Shown: in pieces, positions 23,847 to 31,948 of the stretch
Layout of the letters: each line of letters begins with the position of its first letter
Numbering within the stretch: position 1 is the stretch's first letter
From: an uncultured Clostridia bacterium
Lineage (GTDB): Bacteria; Bacillota; Clostridia; Christensenellales; UBA1242
Assembly (NCBI GenBank): GCA_947628205.1
Contig: CANQYX010000011.1
Span: 1-33,776 of the forward strand
Length of the DNA stretch: 33,776 nucleotides
Reading direction: 5' to 3'
Notes under the pieces: model-generated
What the model was told of the DNA's origin: nothing
What the model saw: the letters and a program-made list of their open reading frames with translations, nothing else
Databases searched by the model: none
Made by a program: the position numbers and the translations under genes

Positions 23847-25931
23847 ATGAAAGAGACAATTTACAAAACAACAATCGGCGGGCGTGAAGTTAGCGTTCAA
23901 CTTGGCAAATATTGCGGCCAAGCTAGCGGGCACTGCATTGTTCGCTGTGGGGAGACAGTTGTTATGGTTAATGTAACCATGAGCAAAGCACCTCGCCCAG
24001 GAATGGACTTTTTTCCACTTCAAGTGGATTATGAAGAAAAAATGTATAGCGTGGGCAAAATCCCCGGCGGTTGGAAAAGGCGCGAGGGCAGGCCGGCAGA
24101 CAGCGCAATTTTGCGCTCACGTTTAATTGACCGTCCGCTTCGCCCAATGTTCCCTAAGGGGTTCTATAACGATGTAACAGTTATTGCAACTCCGCTTTCT
24201 GTGGACCCAGACATTAGCCCAGAACCACTTGCGATGTTGGGCAGTTCAATTGCGTTGTCAACAAGCCCAATTCCGTTTGAAGAACCAACTGGCGCAGTAA
24301 AGGTGGGTTGTGTGGATGGCAAATTTATTGTTAACCCAACCGAAGCCGAGCAAGCTAAAAGTGTTATTGACCTAACTGTTAGCGGCACTAAAGAGGCGGT
24401 TTTGATGGTTGAGGCAGGCGCAAAAGAGGTTAGCGAAGAGCTTATGCTTAACGCCATTATGTTTGCGCATGAAGAAATTAAAAAACAAGTGGCCTTTATT
24501 GAAAAAATGGTTGCTGACTTAAAAGTGATTAAAACAGACAAAGTTCAATTTGACGAAATTCCAGACGAAATTGACAAAGCCGTGCGCGAATACGCAAGCG
24601 AAAAAATGGACAAGGTTTTGGAAGAGTTCGACCGCCATGTGCGCGAAGGCCTTGAAGAAGAGCTAACCGCAGATGTTAACGAACATTTTGCCGAGCTTTA
24701 TCCCGAACAAATGAAGGCAGTTGGCCAAGTTTTATATAACCTTAAAAAAGAAAAGGTGCGCCACAAAATTTTGTATTTTGGCGTGCGCCCAGATGGCAGA
24801 AAAACCACCGAAATTCGCCCTATTTGGTGCGAAGTTGGCTTGCTACCTCGCGTGCATGGCTCGGCTGTGTTTACGCGTGGTGAAACCCAAGTTTTAACCA
24901 CTTGCACGCTTGGCATGGTTAGCGAGGCACAAGAGTTGGAAGGGTTAGATGGCGAAGAATACAAACGCTATATGCACCAATACAATATGCCGGGCTACAC
25001 CACGGGCGAAGCAAAGGCACTTAAAACCCCGGGCAGACGCGAAATTGGGCATGGCGCGCTTGCTGAACGTGCACTTTTGGCCGTTATTCCTAGCGAGGAA
25101 GAATTCCCTTACGCTATCCGCACGGTTAGTGATGTTTTGTCGTCTAATGGCTCTACCTCACAGGCATCTGTTTGCGGCAGCACGCTTGCGCTTATGGATG
25201 CAGGCGTGCCAATTAAAGCGCCGGTTGCCGGCATTGCAATGGGCCTTATGAAAGATAAGGATAGCGACCGTGTTGCCGTGTTAACCGACATTCAAGGGCT
25301 GGAAGATTTCCTTGGCGACATGGACTTTAAAGTTGCAGGCACATCAAAGGGCATAACCGCAATTCAAATGGATATTAAAATCCATGGCATTGACCGAAAA
25401 ATTCTTGAAACTGCGCTTGAACAAGCGCGCGTTGGCAGGTTGGAAATTTTAAAGAAGATGTTGGCTGTAATTAAAGAGCCACGCAAACAACTTTCTAAAT
25501 ATGCACCTAAAATTGTGTCGTTTAAAATTGACCCAGACAAAATCCGAGATGTTATTGGCACGGGCGGAAAAGTTATCAATCAAATTATTGCAGAAACCGG
25601 CGTAAAAATTGACATTAAGGACGAGGGCGATGTTTATGTTTCTAGCCAAGACCAAGCAATGATTGAAAAGGCCAAAGCCATGATTATTGCCATTGCAACC
25701 GACTTTGAACTTAATTGCGAATATGAAGGCAAAGTAACCCGCACCACACAATTTGGTGCATTTGTTGAGGTTGCACCTGGGAAAGAGGGCATGATTCATA
25801 TTTCAAAACTTAGCAAAGACCATGTTGAAAAGGTTGAAGATGTGGTTAAAGTTGGCGATCGCGTGCTGGTTAAAACAATTAAGATTGACGAGCGCGGCCG
25901 CGTTGATATGAAGCTTGAAAAGAAATTGTAA
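23847..25931 (+). CDS. pnp: polyribonucleotide nucleotidyltransferase (PNPase)
   Basis: A full-length 694-aa PNPase, which degrades RNA 3'-5' by phosphorolysis as a trimer. Two RNase PH cores are present. The first starts at GREVSVQLGKYCGQASG with FPLQVDYEEKMYSVGKIPGGWKRREGRP, and the second contains RPDGRKTTEIRPI, VFTRGETQVLTTCTLG and the FLGDMDFKVAGTSKGITAIQMDIK catalytic region (Asp pair GDMD). An alpha-helical linker joins them. KH (about 555-615, VIGTGGKVINQIIAETGVKI) and S1 (about 622-694, GKVTRTTQFGAFVEVAPGKEGMIHIS) domains follow. The length equals the family's usual size. SD AAGGAG is 6 nt before ATG. No rpsO (S15) gene precedes it here, although rpsO-pnp is the common order. Confidence 0.98.
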   Translation: MKETIYKTTIGGREVSVQLGKYCGQASGHCIVRCGETVVMVNVTMSKAPRPGMDFFPLQVDYEEKMYSVGKIPGGWKRREGRPADSAILRSRLIDRPLRPMFPKGFYNDVTVIATPLSVDPDISPEPLAMLGSSIALSTSPIPFEEPTGAVKVGCVDGKFIVNPTEAEQAKSVIDLTVSGTKEAVLMVEAGAKEVSEELMLNAIMFAHEEIKKQVAFIEKMVADLKVIKTDKVQFDEIPDEIDKAVREYASEKMDKVLEEFDRHVREGLEEELTADVNEHFAELYPEQMKAVGQVLYNLKKEKVRHKILYFGVRPDGRKTTEIRPIWCEVGLLPRVHGSAVFTRGETQVLTTCTLGMVSEAQELEGLDGEEYKRYMHQYNMPGYTTGEAKALKTPGRREIGHGALAERALLAVIPSEEEFPYAIRTVSDVLSSNGSTSQASVCGSTLALMDAGVPIKAPVAGIAMGLMKDKDSDRVAVLTDIQGLEDFLGDMDFKVAGTSKGITAIQMDIKIHGIDRKILETALEQARVGRLEILKKMLAVIKEPRKQLSKYAPKIVSFKIDPDKIRDVIGTGGKVINQIIAETGVKIDIKDEGDVYVSSQDQAMIEKAKAMIIAIATDFELNCEYEGKVTRTTQFGAFVEVAPGKEGMIHISKLSKDHVEKVEDVVKVGDRVLVKTIKIDERGRVDMKLEKKL

Positions 25932-25933
25932 AT

Positions 25934-25963
25934 AAAAAAACTCACTTAATTGTGAGTTTTTTT
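25934..25963. terminator. bidirectional intrinsic terminator after pnp
   Basis: ACTCAC and GTGAGT pair around TTAATT with runs of A before and T after. It lies between the convergent pnp and 359-aa genes and can serve both. Confidence 0.93.
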
Positions 25964-25966
25964 ATT

Positions 25967-27046
25967 TTAAAAATCCATTGGGTCGGTTGACGGAACAAAT
26001 TGATAAGTTGGTTTTGGCTCGCGTTTAGCTTTTGGCTTGATTTGAGCAGAGGATAAATAACTTTCTAAAACTGGGAAACGGCCATAAAATTGCTCCAGTT
26101 TTGGTTTTAATTGAGTTTTGTTTACTGTGCCAAAAATAAGTTTGGCAGGAAATTTATTAAAGAAATTTGTTGGCAAATTTTCCAAAATGTTTGGGCATTT
26201 ATTTATGGCCACACCCAATTGCGAGCCAAAATTTTGTGCAAACAAAATAAACTCACTTTCCGTTGCATAATTTAAAATTGCAGGCGAAGCTTTTACAATT
26301 GTTAAAAATGGTTGTGGGTTTTGATAAAACCCCGATCTAAATGTGCCGGTTGGCTTAAATTTTGCAAAACATTCTGGGTTTAATTTTAGCGCATAACTAA
26401 TGTCGTTAATATCTTCAATTTCGGTTACATGGGTTGGAAAGAATTTAAGATAGCGCTTTTTAAAAATATTGTTATTAAATAAATCTGTTTTTTCAAGTTT
26501 GGCTTGCAATTTTTGCAACTCTTCCGCGCTCAATTCTTGCAAAGGTAAAGGTGTTCCAACGCTGTATGAAAAACACTTTTCTGAAATGTATAAAATAAGT
26601 TTAGGGAACCTTTTTGCAAGTTTATAAAACAATTCGTCATAATAAGAAATTGCTCTTAAACTTGAAGTTGGCGTGTTTAAAGTTTGATATTCATCGCTTA
26701 AAAGTTTAAACGCTTTTAAATCGTTTTTAAACCTTTTTAGCGTTTCTTCTGTGCCAATTTCGTTAAACGACGCAACCATTCTATCAATAAGGTCGCCATT
26801 AAAAAGGTCGGCAAAATCCTTCTCCAACTCCTTTGCGCGCGCTTCTGCCTTTTCCTTAGATTCGTGCGCTTTGGCTTGTTTGGCAATTGTTTCTTTAGAA
26901 CGATTTGCATACGTGTTGGCTGCATTTTCTAATGAACGCCTAGATTCTGCATCCAATTTAGACGTGGTTTGCGAATAAAAATTAATTACTGGTTCGCCCG
27001 GTTTTCTTGGTTTGTTATGGCTATTAATAGTTCTTTGTGATGACAT
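25967..27046 (-). CDS. hypothetical protein, helical with repeated Pro-x-IL units
   Basis: I do not recognise this 359-aa protein. Residues 1-30 are basic and Asn/Pro-rich, and 30-85 form a charged, probably coiled-coil segment (TIAKQAKAHESKEKAEARAKELEKDF). The remainder is helical with spaced units such as LKLNPECFAKF, VKASPAILNYATESEFILFAQNFG and INKCPNILENLPTNFFNKFP. These look like a degenerate alpha-helical repeat of about 35 residues, in the general style of DUF4116-type or mTERF-like solenoids. No signal peptide or transmembrane helix is present, so it is cytoplasmic. Promoter TTGACA (27087-27092), 17 bp, TAACAT (27064-27069), and SD GAGGT are good, so it is an expressed single gene. 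It may bind protein or RNA; this is speculation. Confidence 0.7.
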   Translation of the reverse strand: MSSQRTINSHNKPRKPGEPVINFYSQTTSKLDAESRRSLENAANTYANRSKETIAKQAKAHESKEKAEARAKELEKDFADLFNGDLIDRMVASFNEIGTEETLKRFKNDLKAFKLLSDEYQTLNTPTSSLRAISYYDELFYKLAKRFPKLILYISEKCFSYSVGTPLPLQELSAEELQKLQAKLEKTDLFNNNIFKKRYLKFFPTHVTEIEDINDISYALKLNPECFAKFKPTGTFRSGFYQNPQPFLTIVKASPAILNYATESEFILFAQNFGSQLGVAINKCPNILENLPTNFFNKFPAKLIFGTVNKTQLKPKLEQFYGRFPVLESYLSSAQIKPKAKREPKPTYQFVPSTDPMDF

Positions 27047-27063
27047 ATTTTACCTCGTTAGTT

Positions 27064-27092
27064 ATGTTAACATTAAATTGTGCATTTGTCAA
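27064..27092 (-). promoter_or_regulatory. promoter of the 359-aa gene
   Basis: Minus-strand TTGACA (27087-27092), 17-bp spacer and TAACAT (27064-27069), followed by a leader with a GAGGT ribosome-binding site before ATG at 27046. Confidence 0.7.
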
Positions 27093-27181
27093 TAATAAAA
27101 CTCAAAAATTTAAAAAATTTTATGCAAGTTTTTCGTATTGTTAAATATTCATACTAAAAAAATTTTTGAATATATTACATT

Positions 27182-27880
27182 ATGAAAAAAACTAGATTTA
27201 TTGCTAATATAATAATTGTTTGCATGTTCGTTGCGCTTATAGGGCTTAGCGTTAGCAATGTGCAGGCACAAACTGTTAAAGCGGATAGCCGCGTTATTTA
27301 CTCGGGCAACACAAACAACACAAATGTGTGTTTTATGGTTAATGTGTATCAGGGCAACGAATATTTGGCCGACATGTTGGAAATTTTGGATAAATATAAA
27401 GTTAAAACCACATTTTTTGTTGGAGGGTGCTGGGCGGCAAAAAATTTGGATATGGTTAAAGAAATTTATTCGCGCGGACACGAAATTGGAAATCACGGGT
27501 TTAATCACCGCGACCACGATAAAATTTCGTACGAACAAAATATTCAGGAAATTAAGACCTGCCATGACCTAATAAGCCAAAATTTGGGGTTTGAGATGCA
27601 TCTTTTTGCGCCGCCAAGTGGGGCATATAACACCACAACAGTGGATGCTGCAACCGCGCTTAATTATTCCACAATCATGTGGACGCACGACACAATTGAT
27701 TGGCGCGATCAGGACAAAAACTTAATATACAAGCGGGCAACAAAAAATTTATCTAATGGCGATTTAATATTGATGCATCCAACTCAAAAATCGGTGGAAG
27801 CGTTAACCGACATTTTGGCTTATGCAATAAACAATGGCTTTAACCCCACCACAGTTAGCAATTGCATAAATGCGGAATAA
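27182..27880 (+). CDS. exported polysaccharide deacetylase-family protein with altered motif 1
   Basis: A 232-aa secreted CE4-fold protein. Residues 1-30 are a signal peptide (KK, hydrophobic core, VQAQ). Where CE4 enzymes have TFDDG, this has MVNVYQGNE (52-60), so the usual catalytic-base and metal Asp pair is missing. Motif 2 is retained as GHEIGNHGFNH (99-109), motif 3 is APPSGAYN (143-150, Arg replaced by Ala), motif 4 is DTIDWRD (170-176) and motif 5 is ILMHPT. I recall a clostridial clade with NVYxGNE in place of the DDG motif, so this is probably a lineage trait rather than decay. Peptidoglycan or glycan deacetylation, perhaps in spore formation, is likely only if Glu60 or other residues replace the Asps. 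No SD; -10-like TATATT ends 5 nt before ATG. Confidence 0.85.
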   Translation: MKKTRFIANIIIVCMFVALIGLSVSNVQAQTVKADSRVIYSGNTNNTNVCFMVNVYQGNEYLADMLEILDKYKVKTTFFVGGCWAAKNLDMVKEIYSRGHEIGNHGFNHRDHDKISYEQNIQEIKTCHDLISQNLGFEMHLFAPPSGAYNTTTVDAATALNYSTIMWTHDTIDWRDQDKNLIYKRATKNLSNGDLILMHPTQKSVEALTDILAYAINNGFNPTTVSNCINAE

Positions 27881-27929
27881 GGAAATTTTGGGCAAAAATT
27901 AAAGCTTTTTGGCTAAAATGTTTAAAATT

Positions 27930-27962
27930 TTTCAAACCTGAAAAAAAGGTTTGAAATTTTTT
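27930..27962 (+). terminator. intrinsic terminator of the deacetylase-like gene
   Basis: TTTCAAACC (27930-27938) and GGTTTGAAA (27948-27956) form a perfect 9-bp stem followed by TTTTTT. Its right arm overlaps the likely -35 region of the ftsK promoter. Confidence 0.9.
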
Positions 27963-27978
27963 ATTTTTTTTGTATAAT
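27951..27978 (+). promoter_or_regulatory. promoter of ftsK/spoIIIE
   Basis: TTGAAA (27951-27956), 16 bp and a consensus TATAAT (27973-27978). The leader is about 55 nt to ATG at 28040 and ends in AGGGGGA. Confidence 0.65.
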
Positions 27979-28039
27979 TAGTAAAACAATATTGTGTTAG
28001 GCTAAAATTATATGCGCATTGTTAATTGTAGGGGGATTT

Positions 28040-30949
28040 ATGGCAATTTATAAATCATCATTTAACCAAAAGCCAGAAAAAGAAAAAAAAGAAAAACCGG
28101 TTAAAGAAAAACCCGTAAAAGAAGCAAAACCAAAATCTAACAAAAAGGTTAAACTTAACGTTCCGCTTGTTTGTTTAATAATTTTTTCGCTAATTTTTTT
28201 AGTGTGCTTGCCGCCAAACATAATTAAAAGGTTTTTGCTGGGCAGTTTTGGGCTTGCTGTGTATCCAATAAGTTTGCTGGGCATCTTCTTTTCGGCAATG
28301 ATTTTAACCAAGCATAAATTTAACATGAAAAAGCGATATATGGTTTATTTGATAGTTAGCGTTTTGCTTGTATGGTTTATTTTCCACCTCATTTTAACAT
28401 CTAGGCTTAACATGAACGCTAGTTACGGAAGCTTTTTGGCGCAAACCTACCACGCAAAAACCACGGCAGGTGGGGTGTTGTTTAGCTTAATTTCTTACCC
28501 CGTTGTTAAGGTTGTTACAATTGTTGGCGCGTATATTTTTTCTGCCATTGCGCTGGCAATAATTGTTGGCCTTATTGTAGATTATGTAATTGTGGATAAA
28601 CAGGTTGGGCATAAGCAAAAAAGCAAGTTTAATTTTAGCGATATTGAAGATTTTGAAAAACCGCTATCCGCCGAAAACACCAAAGTTGCAACAGCGGAAA
28701 AGCAACTAGACGAAAAGCAACAGGCTCGCAGGCGTTTAGGGCTTGAAAAAGGGGAAAGCGAAATTATTTCTAGCAGCGTGCCAAACTATAACATTAACAG
28801 CAGCCCGCAAGCTCGGCCAATGAGCAAGCGAGATTATATTTTAACGCCAATCGAGCCAATAATTCCGCCAGAAAACCCTAACGACATTTTTTATGATAGT
28901 TATTCCAAAACTTACAACAGCAAAAAGATAGATAGAAGCCAAACAAAACGGGCAACCGAGGATGTTGTTCCTGCCCCTCAAAACAACCCGGCAGTGCAAG
29001 AAATTAAACCTGTTCAAGCCCAAGTTGAGCAGCAAGAAACAGTTGAGCCACAAACTTATGAGCAAGAAATCGAAAAGGTGGATGACGAATATGCCGACAT
29101 TTTCGATGATGGCGCTGGCTATGAAGAGTTTGTGCCAATGAGCGAACTAAACGAAAACGAGCAAAACGAAATTGACCAGCAGCTTATTGCCGAACAAAAC
29201 GAGGCGGACGATTTTGAGACGGACGAATTAACCGACCTTAACGAAAATGCGGAAGATGGGCAAACCGGTTTTGACGAAGTAACGCCAGATTTAAATGAGG
29301 GCGAATATGTTGATGAGTATGCGCCAGTTGAGGACAACAGCGGCCTTGGCTCCACCGTTGAAAGCGAAGTTGTTTTGCCAAGCGTGGATATCTCCAAATT
29401 CCACCTGCCAAATCAGGCAAAACCTATTGGCGAAGTGCAACAAGTTAAGCTGGACGACATCAAGCCAAAACAAGAAATTCCGCCTTATGTTGCACCACCT
29501 GTTAATTTGCTCAATTATATGGAAAACACTTATAAGGTTAGTGAGGACAAGTTGCAAGAAAACATTGCCCGCCTTGAACAAGTGTTGGAAGATTTTAAAG
29601 TGCCAGCCAAAGTCAACAATGTTCAAGTTGGCCCGGCCGTTACGCGCTACGAGTTGACCATGCCGCGCGGCATTTCGGTTAACAAAATTGTGCAGATGAG
29701 CGACGATATTGCCATGACGCTTGCCTCTAACGGCGCAATCCGTGTTGAAGCACCAATCCCGGGCAAAAATTCGGTGGGCATTGAAGTGCCAAACGACCAA
29801 ATTACGCCGGTTAGTTTGCGCGAACTTATTGACAGCAATGATTTCAAAGTGCGTGGCAATCCGCTTTCGTTTGTGCTGGGCAAGGACATTAATGGCGACA
29901 TAATTTTCTGTAATCTGGATAAAATGCCGCACTTGTTGGTGGCAGGTTCTACCGGCAGCGGTAAATCGGTTTGCCTTAACGTTATGCTGCTTTCCATGTG
30001 CTATAAGGCCGGCCCGCAAGATTTGCGTCTTATTTTGGTTGACCCTAAAATGGTGGAATTTGCAAAATATAACGGGTTGCCTCATCTGCTTATTCCAGAG
30101 GTTATAACGGGCAAGGAGATGACCATTAACGCGCTGGATTGGGCAATTAAAGAAATGGAGCGCAGATACGCGCTGTTTGCTAAAAACCATGTGGTTAATA
30201 TCAACGAATTTAATAAGTGCGATGCAGTGAAATATAAGCGCGAAGAAAAGTTGCCATTTATTGTGGTGGTGGTGGACGAGTTGGCGGATTTGATGCTAGA
30301 AGCCAAGCGCGAAATTGAGGACCGCATTGCCAAACTTGCCGCCAAAGCGCGCGCGGCAGGCATCCATCTTGTGCTTGCCACTCAGCGCCCATCGGTTGAC
30401 GTTATCACGGGCACGGTTAAGGCCAATTTGCCAAGCCGTGTTGCGTTTGCACTTACCAACTTTATGGATAGTAAAACGGTGCTTGACGGTGGCGGCGCAG
30501 AAAAACTTTTGGGCAAGGGCGATATGCTGTTTAAGCCACAAGATAAGCCAGAGCCACGCCGTGTGCAGGGCGCGTATGTATCCAACGAGGAAATTTTAAG
30601 CGTGGTTGAATTTATTAAGCAGCACAACAAGCCAGTTTATGATGACGACACGAGCAAAGCCATTAAATCGCCATACAAAAACGAGGGTGGCGGAGGTGCA
30701 GGCAACGCGGGTGGCAACCAGCAAGAGTTTGACCCTGTGCTTAAAGACGCGCTATATATGTTTATTGAGGCAAAACAGGCCAGCGGCAGCATGATTTCTA
30801 GGCGCTATTCGGTTGGCTTTAACCGCGCCGGCCGCATTATGGACCAAATGTTTCAAGCCGGGTTTATCGGCCCGCCAGATGGCTCTAAACCGCGCCAAGT
30901 GCTTATCACTATGGACGAATATAACGCCATTTTTGGGGATAAACAATAA
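28040..30949 (+). CDS. ftsK: FtsK/SpoIIIE-family DNA translocase
   Basis: A 969-aa membrane-anchored DNA pump. I take ATG 28040, which follows AGGGGGA, over an upstream TTG. The first 40 residues are Lys/Pro/Glu-rich, then come about four membrane helices (VPLVCLIIFSLIFLVCL to AIALAIIVGLIVDYVIV). A long acidic linker (about 200-470) follows. The alpha-beta motor carries Walker A GSTGSGKS in LLVAGSTGSGKSVCLN and Walker B FIVVVVDELADLM, with ATQRPSVDVITGTVKANLPSR. The C-terminal gamma winged helix (FIEAKQASGSMISRRYSVGFNRAGRIMDQM) is the DNA-orienting domain. It moves chromosome ends through the closing septum; whether it acts in vegetative division or in the forespore (SpoIIIE) cannot be told. 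It is monocistronic with a strong terminator. Confidence 0.97.
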   Translation: MAIYKSSFNQKPEKEKKEKPVKEKPVKEAKPKSNKKVKLNVPLVCLIIFSLIFLVCLPPNIIKRFLLGSFGLAVYPISLLGIFFSAMILTKHKFNMKKRYMVYLIVSVLLVWFIFHLILTSRLNMNASYGSFLAQTYHAKTTAGGVLFSLISYPVVKVVTIVGAYIFSAIALAIIVGLIVDYVIVDKQVGHKQKSKFNFSDIEDFEKPLSAENTKVATAEKQLDEKQQARRRLGLEKGESEIISSSVPNYNINSSPQARPMSKRDYILTPIEPIIPPENPNDIFYDSYSKTYNSKKIDRSQTKRATEDVVPAPQNNPAVQEIKPVQAQVEQQETVEPQTYEQEIEKVDDEYADIFDDGAGYEEFVPMSELNENEQNEIDQQLIAEQNEADDFETDELTDLNENAEDGQTGFDEVTPDLNEGEYVDEYAPVEDNSGLGSTVESEVVLPSVDISKFHLPNQAKPIGEVQQVKLDDIKPKQEIPPYVAPPVNLLNYMENTYKVSEDKLQENIARLEQVLEDFKVPAKVNNVQVGPAVTRYELTMPRGISVNKIVQMSDDIAMTLASNGAIRVEAPIPGKNSVGIEVPNDQITPVSLRELIDSNDFKVRGNPLSFVLGKDINGDIIFCNLDKMPHLLVAGSTGSGKSVCLNVMLLSMCYKAGPQDLRLILVDPKMVEFAKYNGLPHLLIPEVITGKEMTINALDWAIKEMERRYALFAKNHVVNINEFNKCDAVKYKREEKLPFIVVVVDELADLMLEAKREIEDRIAKLAAKARAAGIHLVLATQRPSVDVITGTVKANLPSRVAFALTNFMDSKTVLDGGGAEKLLGKGDMLFKPQDKPEPRRVQGAYVSNEEILSVVEFIKQHNKPVYDDDTSKAIKSPYKNEGGGGAGNAGGNQQEFDPVLKDALYMFIEAKQASGSMISRRYSVGFNRAGRIMDQMFQAGFIGPPDGSKPRQVLITMDEYNAIFGDKQ

Positions 30950-30951
30950 CA

Positions 30952-30980
30952 AAAAAATCTCACCTTAAGTGAGATTTTTT
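30952..30980. terminator. bidirectional intrinsic terminator after ftsK
   Basis: AATCTCAC and GTGAGATT pair around CTTAA with A and T runs on the two sides. It is shared with the convergent GNAT-like gene, whose stop lies at 30979. Confidence 0.92.
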
Positions 30981-31503
30981 AATATTTTATTTCATAAATT
31001 GAATCAGTTTTATTCTTTTTAATAAATTTTAAACCAAAGCGGTTGGCAAGTTTTATTCCATCTTTTGAAACGCACAAGGCAACAATCCTTTTAATTTTTA
31101 TGTTGCGTTTGGCAAGCGAGTTTTTCAGTTTTTCATATTGATTTGTTAGGTGAATAATTGCTTCCGCATCCCTAAATTCTTTTTGAATGACAATGTCGCA
31201 AAACAGGCAACTAATTTCGCTGTTTTTTGTGTAAGGCAAAATGTCGGCAGCGCGCAAATCGCACTCGTTCATTTCACCCGATAAAATTTTTGCATACGCC
31301 CTTTCCGTCAGCGGCAAAAAGCTAAAAAACCCAACAACTTGTTCGTTTAGTTTTAAGGCACAAACTATTTCTGGGTTCTTTTTAAGCCACGCGTTGCAAA
31401 CCCTAAAACTCACACACCTATCTGCAACATAAGTTTGCCTATCCAAACTCAAAACTTGGCGCAATTCGTTTTCATCTATTTTGTTTTTTAGTGTAAATTT
31501 CAT
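30979..31503 (-). CDS. GNAT-like acyltransferase (diverged)
   Basis: The 174-aa product shows a GNAT-like order: FTLKNKIDENELRQVLSLD, then EIVCALKLNEQVVGFFSFLPLTE (beta2-3), SCLFCDIVIQKEFRDAEAIIHLTNQYEKLKNSL (beta4-alpha3) and IVALCVSKDGIKLANRFGLKFIKK (beta5 and the usual AxxxGF-like end). The acetyl-CoA loop is weak, since QKEFRDAEA replaces RxxGxG, so it may be inactive or bind a different acyl donor. Substrate unknown. There is no Shine-Dalgarno. TTGTAA (31533-31538), 17 bp and TAAAAT (31510-31515) end exactly 6 nt before ATG, a leaderless layout. It is a single gene. Confidence 0.65.
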   Translation of the reverse strand: MKFTLKNKIDENELRQVLSLDRQTYVADRCVSFRVCNAWLKKNPEIVCALKLNEQVVGFFSFLPLTERAYAKILSGEMNECDLRAADILPYTKNSEISCLFCDIVIQKEFRDAEAIIHLTNQYEKLKNSLAKRNIKIKRIVALCVSKDGIKLANRFGLKFIKKNKTDSIYEIKY

Positions 31504-31509
31504 GATAGA

Positions 31510-31538
31510 ATTTTACAATATTTAAAATATTTTTACAA
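31510..31538 (-). promoter_or_regulatory. leaderless promoter of the diverged GNAT gene
   Basis: TTGTAA, 17-bp spacer, TAAAAT, then 6 nt (TCTATC) to ATG on the minus strand. The A of ATG falls where the transcript should begin. Confidence 0.7.
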
Positions 31539-31566
31539 ACATATTTTTTAACTAACAAAATTTTAG

Positions 31567-31842
31567 TTATAATTTTTTGTCAATTTCATCAAAACAATCT
31601 TGCATTTCAATTCCGCATTTTAGCCCATAAGAAAAAACAAACCCCGAACGCCTATAAATTAATTCTTCAACAACATGGTCATATTCACTTTTAAAATTTT
31701 CAAACATATCTTGCTGTTTTGGGTCTAAAACAGACAAAAGTTCATTTTCCAATTTTTCAAGCAATTCTTTTTCATATTCGTTCATTTCTTCGCTTAAAGG
31801 CGGCAAAGTTTTTTCAATTGCATACCAAATCATAGTTTCCAT
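31567..31842 (-). CDS. small acidic helical protein, DUF6809-like
   Basis: This 91-aa protein is acidic and almost entirely helical: MNEYEKELLEKLENELLSVLDPKQQDMFENFKSEY, then RRSGFVFSYGLKCGIEMQDCF. The closing FxYGxKxGxxMxxxxF pattern after a long helix resembles small Bacillota proteins annotated as DUF6809, which often accompany HTH regulators. It has no SD, signal or membrane helix. Its promoter is a leaderless type (TTGACA, 17 bp, TATTAT, 6 nt, ATG). It is divergent from the double-HTH gene at 31949 with TCGTGCA-type sites between them, so the two are probably co-controlled. The function is unknown. Confidence 0.65.
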   Translation of the reverse strand: METMIWYAIEKTLPPLSEEMNEYEKELLEKLENELLSVLDPKQQDMFENFKSEYDHVVEELIYRRSGFVFSYGLKCGIEMQDCFDEIDKKL

Positions 31843-31848
31843 GCAATT

Positions 31849-31877
31849 ATAATATCACATTTTTTCGTGCATGTCAA
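31849..31877 (-). promoter_or_regulatory. leaderless promoter of the 91-aa gene, with operator motif in the spacer
   Basis: On the minus strand TTGACA (31872-31877), 17 bp, TATTAT (31849-31854) and 6 nt to ATG at 31842. The spacer contains TGCACGA, the same motif repeated in the palindrome at 31899-31930. Confidence 0.75.
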
Positions 31878-31898
31878 TTAATTTTGGCGATGTTACAT

Positions 31899-31930
31899 AA
31901 AATCGTGCAACAAAAGTTTTGTACGATTTT
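31899..31930. promoter_or_regulatory. 32-bp palindromic operator between divergent genes
   Basis: AAAATCGTGCAA on the left mirrors TTGTACGATTTT on the right, with only two arm mismatches (G/T at the ninth pair, C/T at the thirteenth). A third copy of the half-site TCGTGCA lies at about 31865, in the opposite gene's promoter. The palindrome sits just upstream of the double-HTH gene, as expected for an autorepressor. Confidence 0.7.
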
Positions 31931-31948
31931 GTGTGATAGGCTAATTTT

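Noticed and set aside
29291..30190. 299-aa open frame antisense to ftsK
   Set aside because: It lies wholly inside the conserved ftsK motor coding region and the product is His/Asn/Arg-rich with no family resemblance. It is a codon-bias shadow.
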